From Zwartia hollandica (GTDB lineage: Bacteria; Pseudomonadota; Gammaproteobacteria; Burkholderiales; Burkholderiaceae_B), in the NCBI RefSeq assembly GCF_019923725.1, contig NZ_JAHXRI010000010.1, positions 272,636-336,635 of the forward strand: DNA of 64,000 bases. The letters run 5' to 3'. Of the stretch, positions 32,279-40,086 are shown piece by piece. Every line of letters starts with the position of its first letter. The first letter of the stretch is position 1. The translations under genes and the position numbers were made by a program. Below the pieces are notes generated by a model. That model ran no database searches, was not told the DNA's origin, and saw only the letters and a list, made by a program, of their open reading frames with translations.

Positions 32279-34161
32279 AGCGAATCCTTAATTTGTTCGA
32301 GAGCACTCGGGTCTTCAATTGTGGTGAGGTCGCCTGGGTCGCGTCCCTCGCAAACTGCAACAATTGCCCGGCGAAGCACTTTACCAGAGCGCGTCTTTGG
32401 CAACGTGGTGACGAAGCGCACGCGTGCCGGTCTTGCGACAGGGCCAAGTTGCTCATCGACCACCTTCATGATTGCACCTTCCAGCTTCATACTGGCAGCA
32501 GCATCGACTAACTGACTGGGGTCTTTCAACACCGCAAAGCCAACCGCCACCTGCCCTTTGAGCTGATCGGCAATGCCAACCACCGCACACTCGGCTACCG
32601 CCGGATGGCTGTTAATAGACTCTTCAATCTCGCGCGTACCAAGCCGATGGCCGGCAACATTGATCACATCATCTGTACGACCCAGAATAAACCAATAGCC
32701 CTCGTCGTCGACCAAGCCCCAATCGAAGGTCGAATAAACCTGCCGGCCAGGAATGGAGGTGAAGTATGTTTCAACGAATCGTTTGTCGTCACCCCAGATC
32801 GTCGTCATTGCACCGGGCGGCAAGGGTGGCACAATCGCTACAACGCCCTTTTGATCCGGCCCGAGGTCCTGACCGGTTTGTTCGTCCAACACACGCACAT
32901 CAAATCCATAGACGGGGAAGGATGGACTACCAAACTTGGTGGGAACAGGTGCAATACCAGGCTGCGCAGCTAAAATCGGCCAGCCCGTTTCCGTTTGCCA
33001 GTAATTATCGATAATCGGCTTGCCCAACCCTTCCGCAATCCATTGTGCAGTTGGCTCGTCGAGCGGCTCACCTGCCATGTAGAGCGCGCGAAGCGTCGAC
33101 AGGTCATACTTTTTTAATAGCGCTGGATCTTGTTTCTTAAGCACTCGGATAGCCGTTGGTGCCGAGAACATCGTGTTGACTTTAAAGCGCTCGACGAGGC
33201 TCCACAGAATACCGCCGTCGGGGCGAACGGGCGTACCCTCGTACAGAATGGTCGTTTGCCCGGCAATCAGCGGGCCGTAAACGATATACGAGTGGCCGAC
33301 CACCCAGCCGATATCACTGGTGCAGAGATAAGTATCGCCTGGCGCACCATTGAAGATACGCTTCATGGACGAGGCGAGCGCGACGGCATACCCACCCGTA
33401 TCGCGTTGCACACCCTTGGGCTTACCCGTCGTTCCGGAGGTGTAAAGCACGTAACTTGGAGCCGACGACTCTAACCAAGTCACCGGGACGCTCGCACCCT
33501 CGTGCTTGGCACGCAGCGTGGCATAGTCCAGGTCACGGCCAGACACTGGCTCGTAGTCAAATAAACCACGATTCACCACAATGACATGCTCGGGGGGACG
33601 GGTCGACAGCGAAATAGCCTTGTCTAACAAAGGCTTATAGGGTGTGACCTTGCCCGCACGCGAACCCGCATCCGCACAAATAATAACTTTAGGTGAGGCA
33701 TCATCAATACGCTGAGCCAGATTGACTGAGGCGAAGCCGCCAAACACAACCGAGTGGATCGCACCCAAACGCGCGCACGCAAGCATCGCAAAAACAGCCT
33801 CGGGCACCATGGGCATGTAAATGAGTACCCGATCTCCTTGCTTGACGCCTTGCTCGACCAACATGGCCGCGACCGCATTGACCTCTTGGTACAGCGCTCG
33901 GGTCGTGTACGTCACTTCCTGATCGACTTCCGTTGAAACCCAAACCAAAGCGGGCTCATCACCGCGCTTATCTAGCCAACGATCAACCGCGTTAAAGCAT
34001 AAATTAGTGTGCCCGCCGACAAACCATTTCGCAAAAGGCGGCTTAGAAAAGTCTAAAACCTGCGAAAATGGACTCTCCCAGTGAATTTCTCGAGCCTCAG
34101 CCGCCCAGAAATTATCTCGATCATGAATCGAGGCTCTGTGAGTAGTTTGAATCGGGTTCAT
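32275..34161 (-). CDS. prpE: Propionate--CoA ligase
   Basis: Propionyl-CoA synthetase of the PrpE type, 628 residues. [24 protein letters not shown] is the PrpE version of the adenylate-forming loop, and WVVGHSYIVYGPLIAG and [14 protein letters not shown] (catalytic Lys) are intact. The start at 34161 is chosen because GGAG lies about seven bases before it; an upstream in-frame ATG at 34197 is less likely. The usual prpBCD genes are not in this window. The start is divergent from the NlpC/P60 gene. Confidence 0.93.
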   Translation of the reverse strand: MNPIQTTHRASIHDRDNFWAAEAREIHWESPFSQVLDFSKPPFAKWFVGGHTNLCFNAVDRWLDKRGDEPALVWVSTEVDQEVTYTTRALYQEVNAVAAMLVEQGVKQGDRVLIYMPMVPEAVFAMLACARLGAIHSVVFGGFASVNLAQRIDDASPKVIICADAGSRAGKVTPYKPLLDKAISLSTRPPEHVIVVNRGLFDYEPVSGRDLDYATLRAKHEGASVPVTWLESSAPSYVLYTSGTTGKPKGVQRDTGGYAVALASSMKRIFNGAPGDTYLCTSDIGWVVGHSYIVYGPLIAGQTTILYEGTPVRPDGGILWSLVERFKVNTMFSAPTAIRVLKKQDPALLKKYDLSTLRALYMAGEPLDEPTAQWIAEGLGKPIIDNYWQTETGWPILAAQPGIAPVPTKFGSPSFPVYGFDVRVLDEQTGQDLGPDQKGVVAIVPPLPPGAMTTIWGDDKRFVETYFTSIPGRQVYSTFDWGLVDDEGYWFILGRTDDVINVAGHRLGTREIEESINSHPAVAECAVVGIADQLKGQVAVGFAVLKDPSQLVDAAASMKLEGAIMKVVDEQLGPVARPARVRFVTTLPKTRSGKVLRRAIVAVCEGRDPGDLTTIEDPSALEQIKDSL

Positions 34162-34215
34162 AGGGTCTCCGCAGCCGTTTTGTGCGATTAGGCACACTTT
34201 TTGTACTATGATTAT

Positions 34216-34243
34216 GGCAAGTCAAGCTTGCACGAGGCTTGCC
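34216..34243 (+). other. Hairpin followed by T-tract in the leader of the NlpC/P60 gene
   Basis: GGCAAG (34216-34221) can pair with CTTGCC (34238-34243), and AAATTGTTTTTTT follows. This looks like a terminator, yet it stands between two divergent genes and ahead of the lipoprotein start at 34267, so it may be an attenuator or a leader structure. The 15-base loop itself contains the palindrome CAAGCTTG. Confidence 0.4.
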
Positions 34244-34266
34244 AAATTGTTTTTTTATTGGGTGCC

Positions 34267-34887
34267 ATGTCAGTTTTTTTAGCCACCATTTCGCATTTCC
34301 GATCGTCTAGCCCTAGGTTGGGTTGGCTGGTCGCTTGCGCGCTGGCGTTGGCACTCACTGGTTGTGCCGACTCAAACAAACAGGCGGGTTCGGGTATTGG
34401 CGGCTACGCGCATGATTGGCGTAGTTCGACAGATCCGATCGGCGCCTTTTTGAATCGATACAGAAACGGCTCGGGTCTGATTATCGGTGATATCAATCAC
34501 CCGTTGGCAGCGCAAGCCCTGACGCATCTGGGCATTCGCTACCGTTGGGGTGGTAAGTCACCGGAAACGGGTTTTGATTGCAGCGGCTTAGTTTTGTATT
34601 CGGCTCAACAATCCCTTGGTCTGAAGTTGCCGCCGCGTGCGGACGACATCGCTAAGTATGGTGACACGGTCAAGCGAGACGATTTGGCCGTCGGGGACTT
34701 AGTATTTTTTAACACGCTTGGAACGCGTTACTCCCACGTGGGCGTCTACCTTGGCCAAGATAAGTTTGTGCACTCACCCTCGCGGGGTGGCGTGGTCCGT
34801 ATCGAAGACATGAATCTGCGCTACTGGACCATGCGCTACACCGGTGCTCGCCGGTTAAGCCCTGCCACCGAAGTCGCAACGCGCTAA
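34267..34887 (+). CDS. NlpC/P60 family lipoprotein (C40 peptidase)
   Basis: Predicted murein D,L-endopeptidase of about 206 residues. A signal peptide with lipobox ALTGC anchors it to an envelope membrane. The catalytic Cys is in FDCSGLVLYSAQ, the His in RYSHVGVYLG and the third polar residue is likely His in KFVHSPSRGG, as in Spr/MepS. The start at 34267 (MSVFLATISHFRSS) gives a normal signal peptide; the frame is open further upstream to 34201 through a hairpin and T-tract. Its last 33 bases overlap the 3' end of the convergent DUF2325 gene. Confidence 0.85.
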   Translation: MSVFLATISHFRSSSPRLGWLVACALALALTGCADSNKQAGSGIGGYAHDWRSSTDPIGAFLNRYRNGSGLIIGDINHPLAAQALTHLGIRYRWGGKSPETGFDCSGLVLYSAQQSLGLKLPPRADDIAKYGDTVKRDDLAVGDLVFFNTLGTRYSHVGVYLGQDKFVHSPSRGGVVRIEDMNLRYWTMRYTGARRLSPATEVATR

Positions 34888-35190
34888 CCCGCACAACCCA
34901 CATTGCTCTAGTGCCTGTTGCATCGCGCAAACAGAGCGCCTGCACGCCACGACCCTCACGCCAGACCGTTGTGCGGCATTCCTGAATGTTTTCATGACGT
35001 TATGACCCAGAAAATCTGTCAATAGGATCACCATTTGCGTGCCCGTAGGTAGCTGCAAGGTCTTCTTTTGATGGGAGGGGTCTCGCCCACTGATGTGGTG
35101 AGTGATAGCGATATTGTGGTCGCGTAACAGATTGGGGATATTGCCAAGCCGATCGGCCCCGACAATAACTGCGCTGATAGTTGGAATCAT
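34855..35190 (-). CDS. DUF2325 domain protein, likely iron-regulated
   Basis: Small cytoplasmic protein of 111 residues whose body matches my memory of DUF2325: an N-terminal VIVGADRLGNIPNLL strand-loop, HHISGRDPSHQ, LLTDFLGHNVMKTFRNAA and ACRRSVCAMQQALEQ. Its function is not known. The ribosome binding site AGGAGC is about five bases before the ATG. A Fur-box-like sequence lies 34 bases upstream, suggesting iron-dependent repression. The short C-terminal extension (GLCGLARCDFGGRA) overlaps the end of the NlpC/P60 gene on the other strand. Several Cys residues fit a metal or redox role, but that is only a guess. Confidence 0.8.
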   Translation of the reverse strand: MIPTISAVIVGADRLGNIPNLLRDHNIAITHHISGRDPSHQKKTLQLPTGTQMVILLTDFLGHNVMKTFRNAAQRSGVRVVACRRSVCAMQQALEQCGLCGLARCDFGGRA

Positions 35191-35224
35191 GTCTGCTCCT
35201 GTTTTGAAAAGGTACAGACCAAAT

Positions 35225-35243
35225 GATAATGATTCTCATTTAA
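35225..35243 (-). promoter_or_regulatory. Fur box
   Basis: Bases 35225-35243, read on the plus strand as GATAATGATTCTCATTTAA, agree with the 19-base Fur consensus GATAATGATAATCATTATC at 14 positions. The only start codon served is that of the DUF2325 gene at 35190; the other flank is the end of cysB. Confidence 0.75.
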
Positions 35244-35262
35244 ATAGCAAGCGTAATGATAC

Positions 35263-36207
35263 CTATTCTCGTTTGTTCTCGACCAATTCACGGATGCGAT
35301 CCGCATCAAGCTCAGGAGTCAGCATCGAAATAAAGGTGTAGACATAATCCCGCAAAAACACACCCGCCTTGAGCGCCACGCGTGTTGTCTGCTCGCCAAA
35401 GAGATGTCCCGCTGGAATGCAGACAAGGTTGGCATCACGGTGCGGCTCATAGGCCATCCCCGCGATAATCCCGATTCCCAACCCCACATCGACATAAGTC
35501 TTGATGACGTCAGCATCAATAGCCTCAAGAACGATATCTGGACGCAGGCCCTGTGCATCAAACGCTCGGTCCACCGAACCCCGCCCTGAGAATGCACGAT
35601 CGTAGGTAATCAACGGATAACTGGCTAAGTGCTCAAGCGTCAGAGCAAAATTCTTTTTGGCCGACAAGGCGACAAGCGGATGCTCGGGTCTGACAACCAC
35701 CGAGTGGGTCCAGCTGTAGCACGGCAAGGTTGCCAACCCTGGCGTGAGGGCGAGCGATTCGGTTGCGATGGCCAGATCGGCCTGTCCATTCAACACCATC
35801 TCGGCTAGCTGAGGTGGACTACCCTCTGCGAGGGAAAGGTGCACTTTGGGGAAATGTTGCCGAAAGGCTGGGATAATTTTCGGCAAGACATAGCGTGCCT
35901 GCGTGTGAGTGCAGGCAATCACTAGACTGCCCTCATCACGGCGGGCGTATTCGTCGCTCACTTTCTTAAGATTGTCGATCTCGCACATAATGCGCTCAAC
36001 AACGGCAGCCACCGAACGACCGGGCTTGGTAAGGCCCTTGATGCGCTTGCCGTGACGCTCAAAAATCTGTACGCCAAGTTCATCCTCAAATTCGAGAATC
36101 GCTTTAGACACGCCAGGCTGAGAGGTAAACAGCGAGCGCGCGGCTTCGGTCAGATTAAAGTCGCGTCGTATGGTTTCACGGACAAAACGAAATTGCTGCA
36201 AATTCAT
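35263..36207 (-). CDS. cysB: CysB-type LysR family transcriptional regulator
   Basis: LysR-type activator of sulfate assimilation and cysteine synthesis genes; in the known family N-acetylserine is the inducer. The N-terminal helix-turn-helix (about 1-60) begins MNLQQFRFVRETIRRDFNLTEAA, the typical CysB/Cbl opening, and the effector domain has the family's TTHTQARY-like ACTHTQARYVLP segment and ITYDRAFSGRGSVDRAF. Length of 314 is normal. GGGAG lies seven bases before the start, preceded by a good promoter. It is divergent from pepA. Confidence 0.92.
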   Translation of the reverse strand: MNLQQFRFVRETIRRDFNLTEAARSLFTSQPGVSKAILEFEDELGVQIFERHGKRIKGLTKPGRSVAAVVERIMCEIDNLKKVSDEYARRDEGSLVIACTHTQARYVLPKIIPAFRQHFPKVHLSLAEGSPPQLAEMVLNGQADLAIATESLALTPGLATLPCYSWTHSVVVRPEHPLVALSAKKNFALTLEHLASYPLITYDRAFSGRGSVDRAFDAQGLRPDIVLEAIDADVIKTYVDVGLGIGIIAGMAYEPHRDANLVCIPAGHLFGEQTTRVALKAGVFLRDYVYTFISMLTPELDADRIRELVENKRE

Positions 36208-36228
36208 GTGGTTTCTCCCATCACCACG

Positions 36229-36257
36229 ATTATAAGTAATAAAGAAAATATTCTAAA
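36229..36257 (-). promoter_or_regulatory. Candidate sigma-70 promoter of cysB
   Basis: On the minus strand, -35 TTTAGA (36257-36252) and -10 TATAAT (36234-36229) are separated by 17 bases. Transcription would begin near 36222, about 15 bases before the cysB start codon, leaving a short leader with the ribosome binding site GGGAG. Confidence 0.65.
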
Positions 36258-36300
36258 TAACAAATTTGTATAAACTTAACTCCTGAAATTCTTAGCATCG

Positions 36301-36341
36301 CCCGCATGTTCATCGATGCGCACGCACGATCAACATGCGGG
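36301..36341. repeat. 10-bp perfect inverted repeat upstream of pepA
   Basis: CCCGCATGTT (36301-36310) and AACATGCGGG (36332-36341) are perfect inverted repeats; after one mismatch the arms continue with ATCG/CGAT. The right arm runs into the GATAAT of the presumed pepA promoter, so the element lies where the -35 region should be. It is more likely a binding site for a dimeric regulator than a terminator because no T-tract follows. Confidence 0.6.
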
Positions 36342-36352
36342 ATAATTCCCGT
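36338..36352 (+). promoter_or_regulatory. CGGGATAATTCCCGT element before pepA
   Basis: The 15-mer CGGGATAATTCCCGT contains GATAAT (36341-36346) and is identical at 14 of 15 bases to the element before the RDD gene (7741-7755). If GATAAT is a -10, transcription starts near 36353 with a leader of about 43 bases to the pepA start. Confidence 0.5.
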
Positions 36353-36395
36353 AAGCAAGAGCTACCCAATTTTCACCTTCATACAGGTTCGCCAA

Positions 36396-37919
36396 ATGGA
36401 ATTCAGCACCCACGCATCGGTCTCGCCACATCAACACAAAACAGCCGCCTTGGCGGTGGGCGTATTTAAGGATGGCATCTTAAGCACTGCCGCAGACGCG
36501 ATTGACCGCGCAAGTCAGGGAGCAGTGAAAGCAGTCATCAAAGCCGAGTTCACGGGCGCTGCTGGGACGACCGTGGTGCTGCGTGACTTGAAAGGTGTCT
36601 CGGCCGCGCGTGTTGTGCTGGTTGGGTTAGGCAAGCAGAGCGAGTACAGCGCAAAGACGCACGTCACCGCGGAGCAGGCCTTCGCCGCGTATTGTGTCCA
36701 AGCGCGCCTGACAGAGGCCACATCAACCCTCTCAGCGATCGCTTACGCACAAAGCGATGCGCGCGCACGCGCACGCACAGCGGCAAGCGCCGTCGGTTCG
36801 AGCACCTACCACTTTGACGCAAGTTTTGGAAAACCCGATCTCGAGGCCCGTCCAAAACTAAAAAAGTTTGTCGCCTTAATCGCTAAGGCTGATCAGGCTG
36901 CCGCCAATCAAGGTATTGCTGAAGGAGCCGCGCTTGCGCAGGGGATGTCGTTGGCGCGCACACTGGGCAACTTACCAGGCAATCTCTGCACGCCGACCTA
37001 CTTGGGCGAAACAGCTAAAAAACTCGGGCGCGAATTCAAAAGCATCAAAGTCACCGTACTCGATCCCAAACAGATTGAAAAACTTGGCATGGGGTCTTTC
37101 TTGTCGGTTGCACGCGGCTCCGAGCAACCCGCTCGCTTCATCGTGATGCACTACCAAGGAAAAACCGCGGCGCGCGCCTCGAGCAAGGCAACAAGCAAAG
37201 GGACGAACAAAGGACCAATCGTCTTAGTGGGTAAAGGCATCACGTTTGACTCCGGCGGGATTTCCATCAAACCTGCTGCCACGATGGACGAAATGAAGTT
37301 CGACATGTGTGGTGCGGCAAGCGTGCTCGGTACGATGCGCGCCATTGCGGAGATCGGTCTACCCGGAGAAGTCATTGGACTGATTCCGACTTGTGAAAAC
37401 ATGCCTAGTGGCACAGCAAATAAACCTGGTGATGTTGTGACCAGCATGTCGGGCCAGACCATTGAAATCCTCAACACCGATGCGGAAGGACGTCTGATTC
37501 TTTGCGACGCACTGACCTACGCGGAACGTTTCAAGCCTTCGGCCGTGATTGACATCGCTACCTTGACAGGCGCCTGCGTCGTCGCGCTGGGGAACGTGAA
37601 CTCAGGACTATTTTCTACCGACGACGCTCTCGCCGAAGCTCTCCTTGCGGCTGGCAAGCAAGCGCAAGACCCTGCTTGGCGCATGCCGTTAGACGATGCT
37701 TATCAGGCACAACTGAAGTCGAACTTTGCAGATATGGCCAACATTGGGGGTCAGCCTGGAGGCGCAGTCACCGCAGCATGTTTCTTGTCACGGTTTGCCA
37801 AAGCGTATCCCTGGGCGCACCTCGACATCGCAGGCACGGCGTGGCGTGGCGGTGCCGTTAAGGGTGCAACAGGCCGCCCAGTGGGTATGTTGGTGCACTA
37901 CCTGCTGGGACAGGCGTAA
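36396..37919 (+). CDS. pepA: Leucyl aminopeptidase (M17)
   Basis: Cytoplasmic zinc/manganese aminopeptidase that forms hexamers; in E. coli it also acts as a DNA-binding protein. The start at 36396 (MEFSTHASVSPH) is preferred, with AGG about eight bases before it, over an in-frame ATG at 36306 that lies inside the inverted repeat. Metal-site motifs are VGKGITFDSGGISIKP, MKFDMCGAA and the family signature NTDAEGRLIL. Length of 507 is normal. holC follows after 8 bases, a conserved pairing. Confidence 0.96.
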   Translation: MEFSTHASVSPHQHKTAALAVGVFKDGILSTAADAIDRASQGAVKAVIKAEFTGAAGTTVVLRDLKGVSAARVVLVGLGKQSEYSAKTHVTAEQAFAAYCVQARLTEATSTLSAIAYAQSDARARARTAASAVGSSTYHFDASFGKPDLEARPKLKKFVALIAKADQAAANQGIAEGAALAQGMSLARTLGNLPGNLCTPTYLGETAKKLGREFKSIKVTVLDPKQIEKLGMGSFLSVARGSEQPARFIVMHYQGKTAARASSKATSKGTNKGPIVLVGKGITFDSGGISIKPAATMDEMKFDMCGAASVLGTMRAIAEIGLPGEVIGLIPTCENMPSGTANKPGDVVTSMSGQTIEILNTDAEGRLILCDALTYAERFKPSAVIDIATLTGACVVALGNVNSGLFSTDDALAEALLAAGKQAQDPAWRMPLDDAYQAQLKSNFADMANIGGQPGGAVTAACFLSRFAKAYPWAHLDIAGTAWRGGAVKGATGRPVGMLVHYLLGQA

Positions 37920-37927
37920 AGAACCAG

Positions 37928-38365
37928 ATGGCGCGCATCGACTTCGCCTTTGGCGCAACGGAGCGCATCACGCAGGCCTGTCAAACAAGCCTGCGTCAGT
38001 ATCTTGCCGGGCAGCCACTACTGGTGTATTGCACCGACCCGGCAAGACTCAAGTCTTTCGATCTAAAGCTGTGGGCAGTCGATGAAGCAGCCTTCGTACC
38101 GCATGTCGCGGCGCACGACCCGCTGGCCGCGCAAACCCCGATCTGGCTGGTCTCAACGGACTTGCCTGAGGCATTAGCCCGCGCGCCAGCCACCGCCTGG
38201 TTATTAAATTTGGATGACCACTGCCCTCCGGGAATCGAGAACGTGACCCGGATTCTAGAGATCGTTTCGGAGGACGATGCAGACAAGACAGCCGCCCGCG
38301 AACGATGGCGAATTTATCAAGCGGGTGGACATGACGTGAAATCCTTTCGTTTACCAACGGCATAG
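37928..38365 (+). CDS. holC: DNA polymerase III subunit chi
   Basis: Chi subunit of the clamp-loader complex, which contacts single-stranded DNA-binding protein. The 145-residue sequence shows RIDFAFGATERITQACQTSLR at the N-terminus and WLLNLDDHCPPGIENVTRILEIVS, both recognisable for HolC. It follows pepA by eight bases, the usual location. Length and order support the call. Confidence 0.93.
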   Translation: MARIDFAFGATERITQACQTSLRQYLAGQPLLVYCTDPARLKSFDLKLWAVDEAAFVPHVAAHDPLAAQTPIWLVSTDLPEALARAPATAWLLNLDDHCPPGIENVTRILEIVSEDDADKTAARERWRIYQAGGHDVKSFRLPTA

Positions 38366-38489
38366 CCTGGAATACCCTAAAAAAACAAAAGGAATCTAGC
38401 CTTTCAGGGAACTGTCAGGTATGCTTTCTGTCATAGCTACAAGACGGCGTACTTGTCTTGTCTACATTTTTTAGTAAAAGGAGCACTAC

Positions 38490-39194
38490 ATGAGCGATTA
38501 CCGCCCCACCCTATCCCGCAACCCCCACGAGGGCGCAGCTGTAGAGGTCGTGCGCAACCGTGTCTTACGCAACACTTATTGGCTACTCGCGCTGTCCTTG
38601 ATCCCCACTGTGTTGGGCGCAGCCGTCGGCATGATGAGCGGCATCAATCAAGTCATGGCATCGAGCCCTGGCATGAGTGCGATTATCTTTCTGATTGGCG
38701 CGTTTGGTCTGATGTTTGCCATTGAAAAGAACAAAGACAGTTCGCTTGGCATCGGTTTGTTGCTGCTGTTCACCTTCTTTATGGGCATCATGCTTTCACG
38801 CCTGCTCGGCTTCGTGTTGGGTATGAGTAACGGCACACAGCTCGTCATGTTCGCGTTCGGCGGCACTGCAATTGTGTTCGGCACAATGGCCACGCTTGCG
38901 ACCTCGATCAAGCGCGACCTGTCTGGACTGAGTAAGTTCATGTTCATCGGCGTGGTTATTCTGTTGGTGGCTGGTATCGCCAACATCTGGCTCAAAATAC
39001 CCGCACTGATGCTCACGATTTCAGTTCTAGCCATTGTGATTTTCTCCGCCTTCATGCTGATCGATCTACAGCGTGTGGTCAACGGCGGTGAAACGAACTA
39101 TGTTTCGGCCACGTTGGCAATCTACTTAGACGTGTACAACGTGTTTTCGAATTTGCTCGCCATCATTGGCATTACAAGCGGCAACCGCGATTAA
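38490..39194 (+). CDS. Bax inhibitor-1/YccA family membrane protein
   Basis: Seven-helix inner-membrane protein of the BI-1 family; E. coli YccA and YbhL are relatives, and YccA modulates FtsH. The N-terminus NTYWLLALSLIPTVLGA and the C-terminal block FSAFMLIDLQRVVNGGETNYVSATLAIYLDVYNVF with two acidic residues are typical. Length of 234 is normal. GGAG lies eight bases before the start. It stands alone, with 124 bases upstream and a terminator downstream. Confidence 0.93.
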   Translation: MSDYRPTLSRNPHEGAAVEVVRNRVLRNTYWLLALSLIPTVLGAAVGMMSGINQVMASSPGMSAIIFLIGAFGLMFAIEKNKDSSLGIGLLLLFTFFMGIMLSRLLGFVLGMSNGTQLVMFAFGGTAIVFGTMATLATSIKRDLSGLSKFMFIGVVILLVAGIANIWLKIPALMLTISVLAIVIFSAFMLIDLQRVVNGGETNYVSATLAIYLDVYNVFSNLLAIIGITSGNRD

Positions 39195-39217
39195 CAAACC
39201 TTTGTACGCTTTGATGT

Positions 39218-39249
39218 TAAAAAGCTCACCTTCGGGTGAGCTTTTTTTT
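39218..39249 (+). terminator. Rho-independent terminator of the BI-1 family gene
   Basis: AAGCTCACC and GGTGAGCTT pair around a TTCG tetraloop, and eight T residues follow. It begins about 24 bases after the BI-1 stop codon and shows that the next gene starts later than the open frame suggests. Confidence 0.95.
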
Positions 39250-39268
39250 GAACTGTATGGAATGCAAA

Positions 39269-40030
39269 ATGAGCAACACGGTACTAAGCGAATCAAGCCA
39301 AGGGGTGTTGACCCTGACCATCAATCGACCAGAGAGCCGTAACGCTCTTGATGCACAGACCTATCTAACGCTGGCGACGCACATACGCGAGGCCAGCTCG
39401 GACGGCCAAGCCCGCGCAATCGTCCTGACCGGCGCACAAGGACACTTTACCGCTGGCAATGATCTGAAAGATTTTCAACGTCCGCGTCCAGCGGGCGATA
39501 GTCCTGGCATCACACTGCTGCGCGCGCTGGTGGACTCAGATCTACCCATTATCGCGGCGATCGAAGGCAATGCCATCGGTATCGGCGTGACCTTGTTGCA
39601 ACACTGTGATTTTGTGTACGCTGCCGAAAACGCCTTATTCAAAATACCATTCGTGCCTCTAGGTTTGTGCCCAGAGGGTGCCTCAAGCGTGCTACTTGCA
39701 CAATTGGTCGGTGCGCGCAAAGCGAATGACTGGTTGCTGCGCGGACGAGCCTTCAGGCCACAGGAAGCGCTAGAGGCGGGCTTTATCACTGACGTGACAC
39801 AGCCCGGTCAAGCCTTGCCACAAGCATTACAAACCGCTGGCGAATTAGCTGCCTTGCCACCACAGGCGCTACAACTCTCCAAGCGTATGATGAAGCACAC
39901 ACAGAGGCCCATGCTCCATGCGGCGTTTGATTATGAGTGGGGCCACTTTACCGAACGACTCCAATCCGCTGAAGCGCAACAGGCATTTGCCAATTTTTTT
40001 AAAGCCCGCGAGGCGAACAAGTCGCGTTGA
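39269..40030 (+). CDS. Enoyl-CoA hydratase/isomerase family protein
   Basis: Crotonase-fold protein of 253 residues. The N-terminus VLTLTINRPESRNALDAQTY and the oxyanion-hole segments GHFTAGNDLKDF and IEGNAIGIGVTLLQHCDFVYA are typical. One catalytic Glu is seen in LGLCPEGASS; the equivalent of the first hydratase Glu is not evident, so isomerase or another crotonase reaction is possible. The start at 39269 (MSNTVLSES) is used because frames starting further upstream begin in the terminator. No strong ribosome binding site is seen. Confidence 0.85.
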   Translation: MSNTVLSESSQGVLTLTINRPESRNALDAQTYLTLATHIREASSDGQARAIVLTGAQGHFTAGNDLKDFQRPRPAGDSPGITLLRALVDSDLPIIAAIEGNAIGIGVTLLQHCDFVYAAENALFKIPFVPLGLCPEGASSVLLAQLVGARKANDWLLRGRAFRPQEALEAGFITDVTQPGQALPQALQTAGELAALPPQALQLSKRMMKHTQRPMLHAAFDYEWGHFTERLQSAEAQQAFANFFKAREANKSR

Positions 40031-40086
40031 TATCTTGACGCTGCACGCCCTCACATGCCAAGCTACCACTACTCACAGGAGAAATT

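Noticed and set aside
39236-39268. Start of the enoyl-CoA hydratase at 39236
   Set aside because: It lies in the stem and T-tract of the preceding terminator; MSNTVLSES at 39269 is a more natural beginning.
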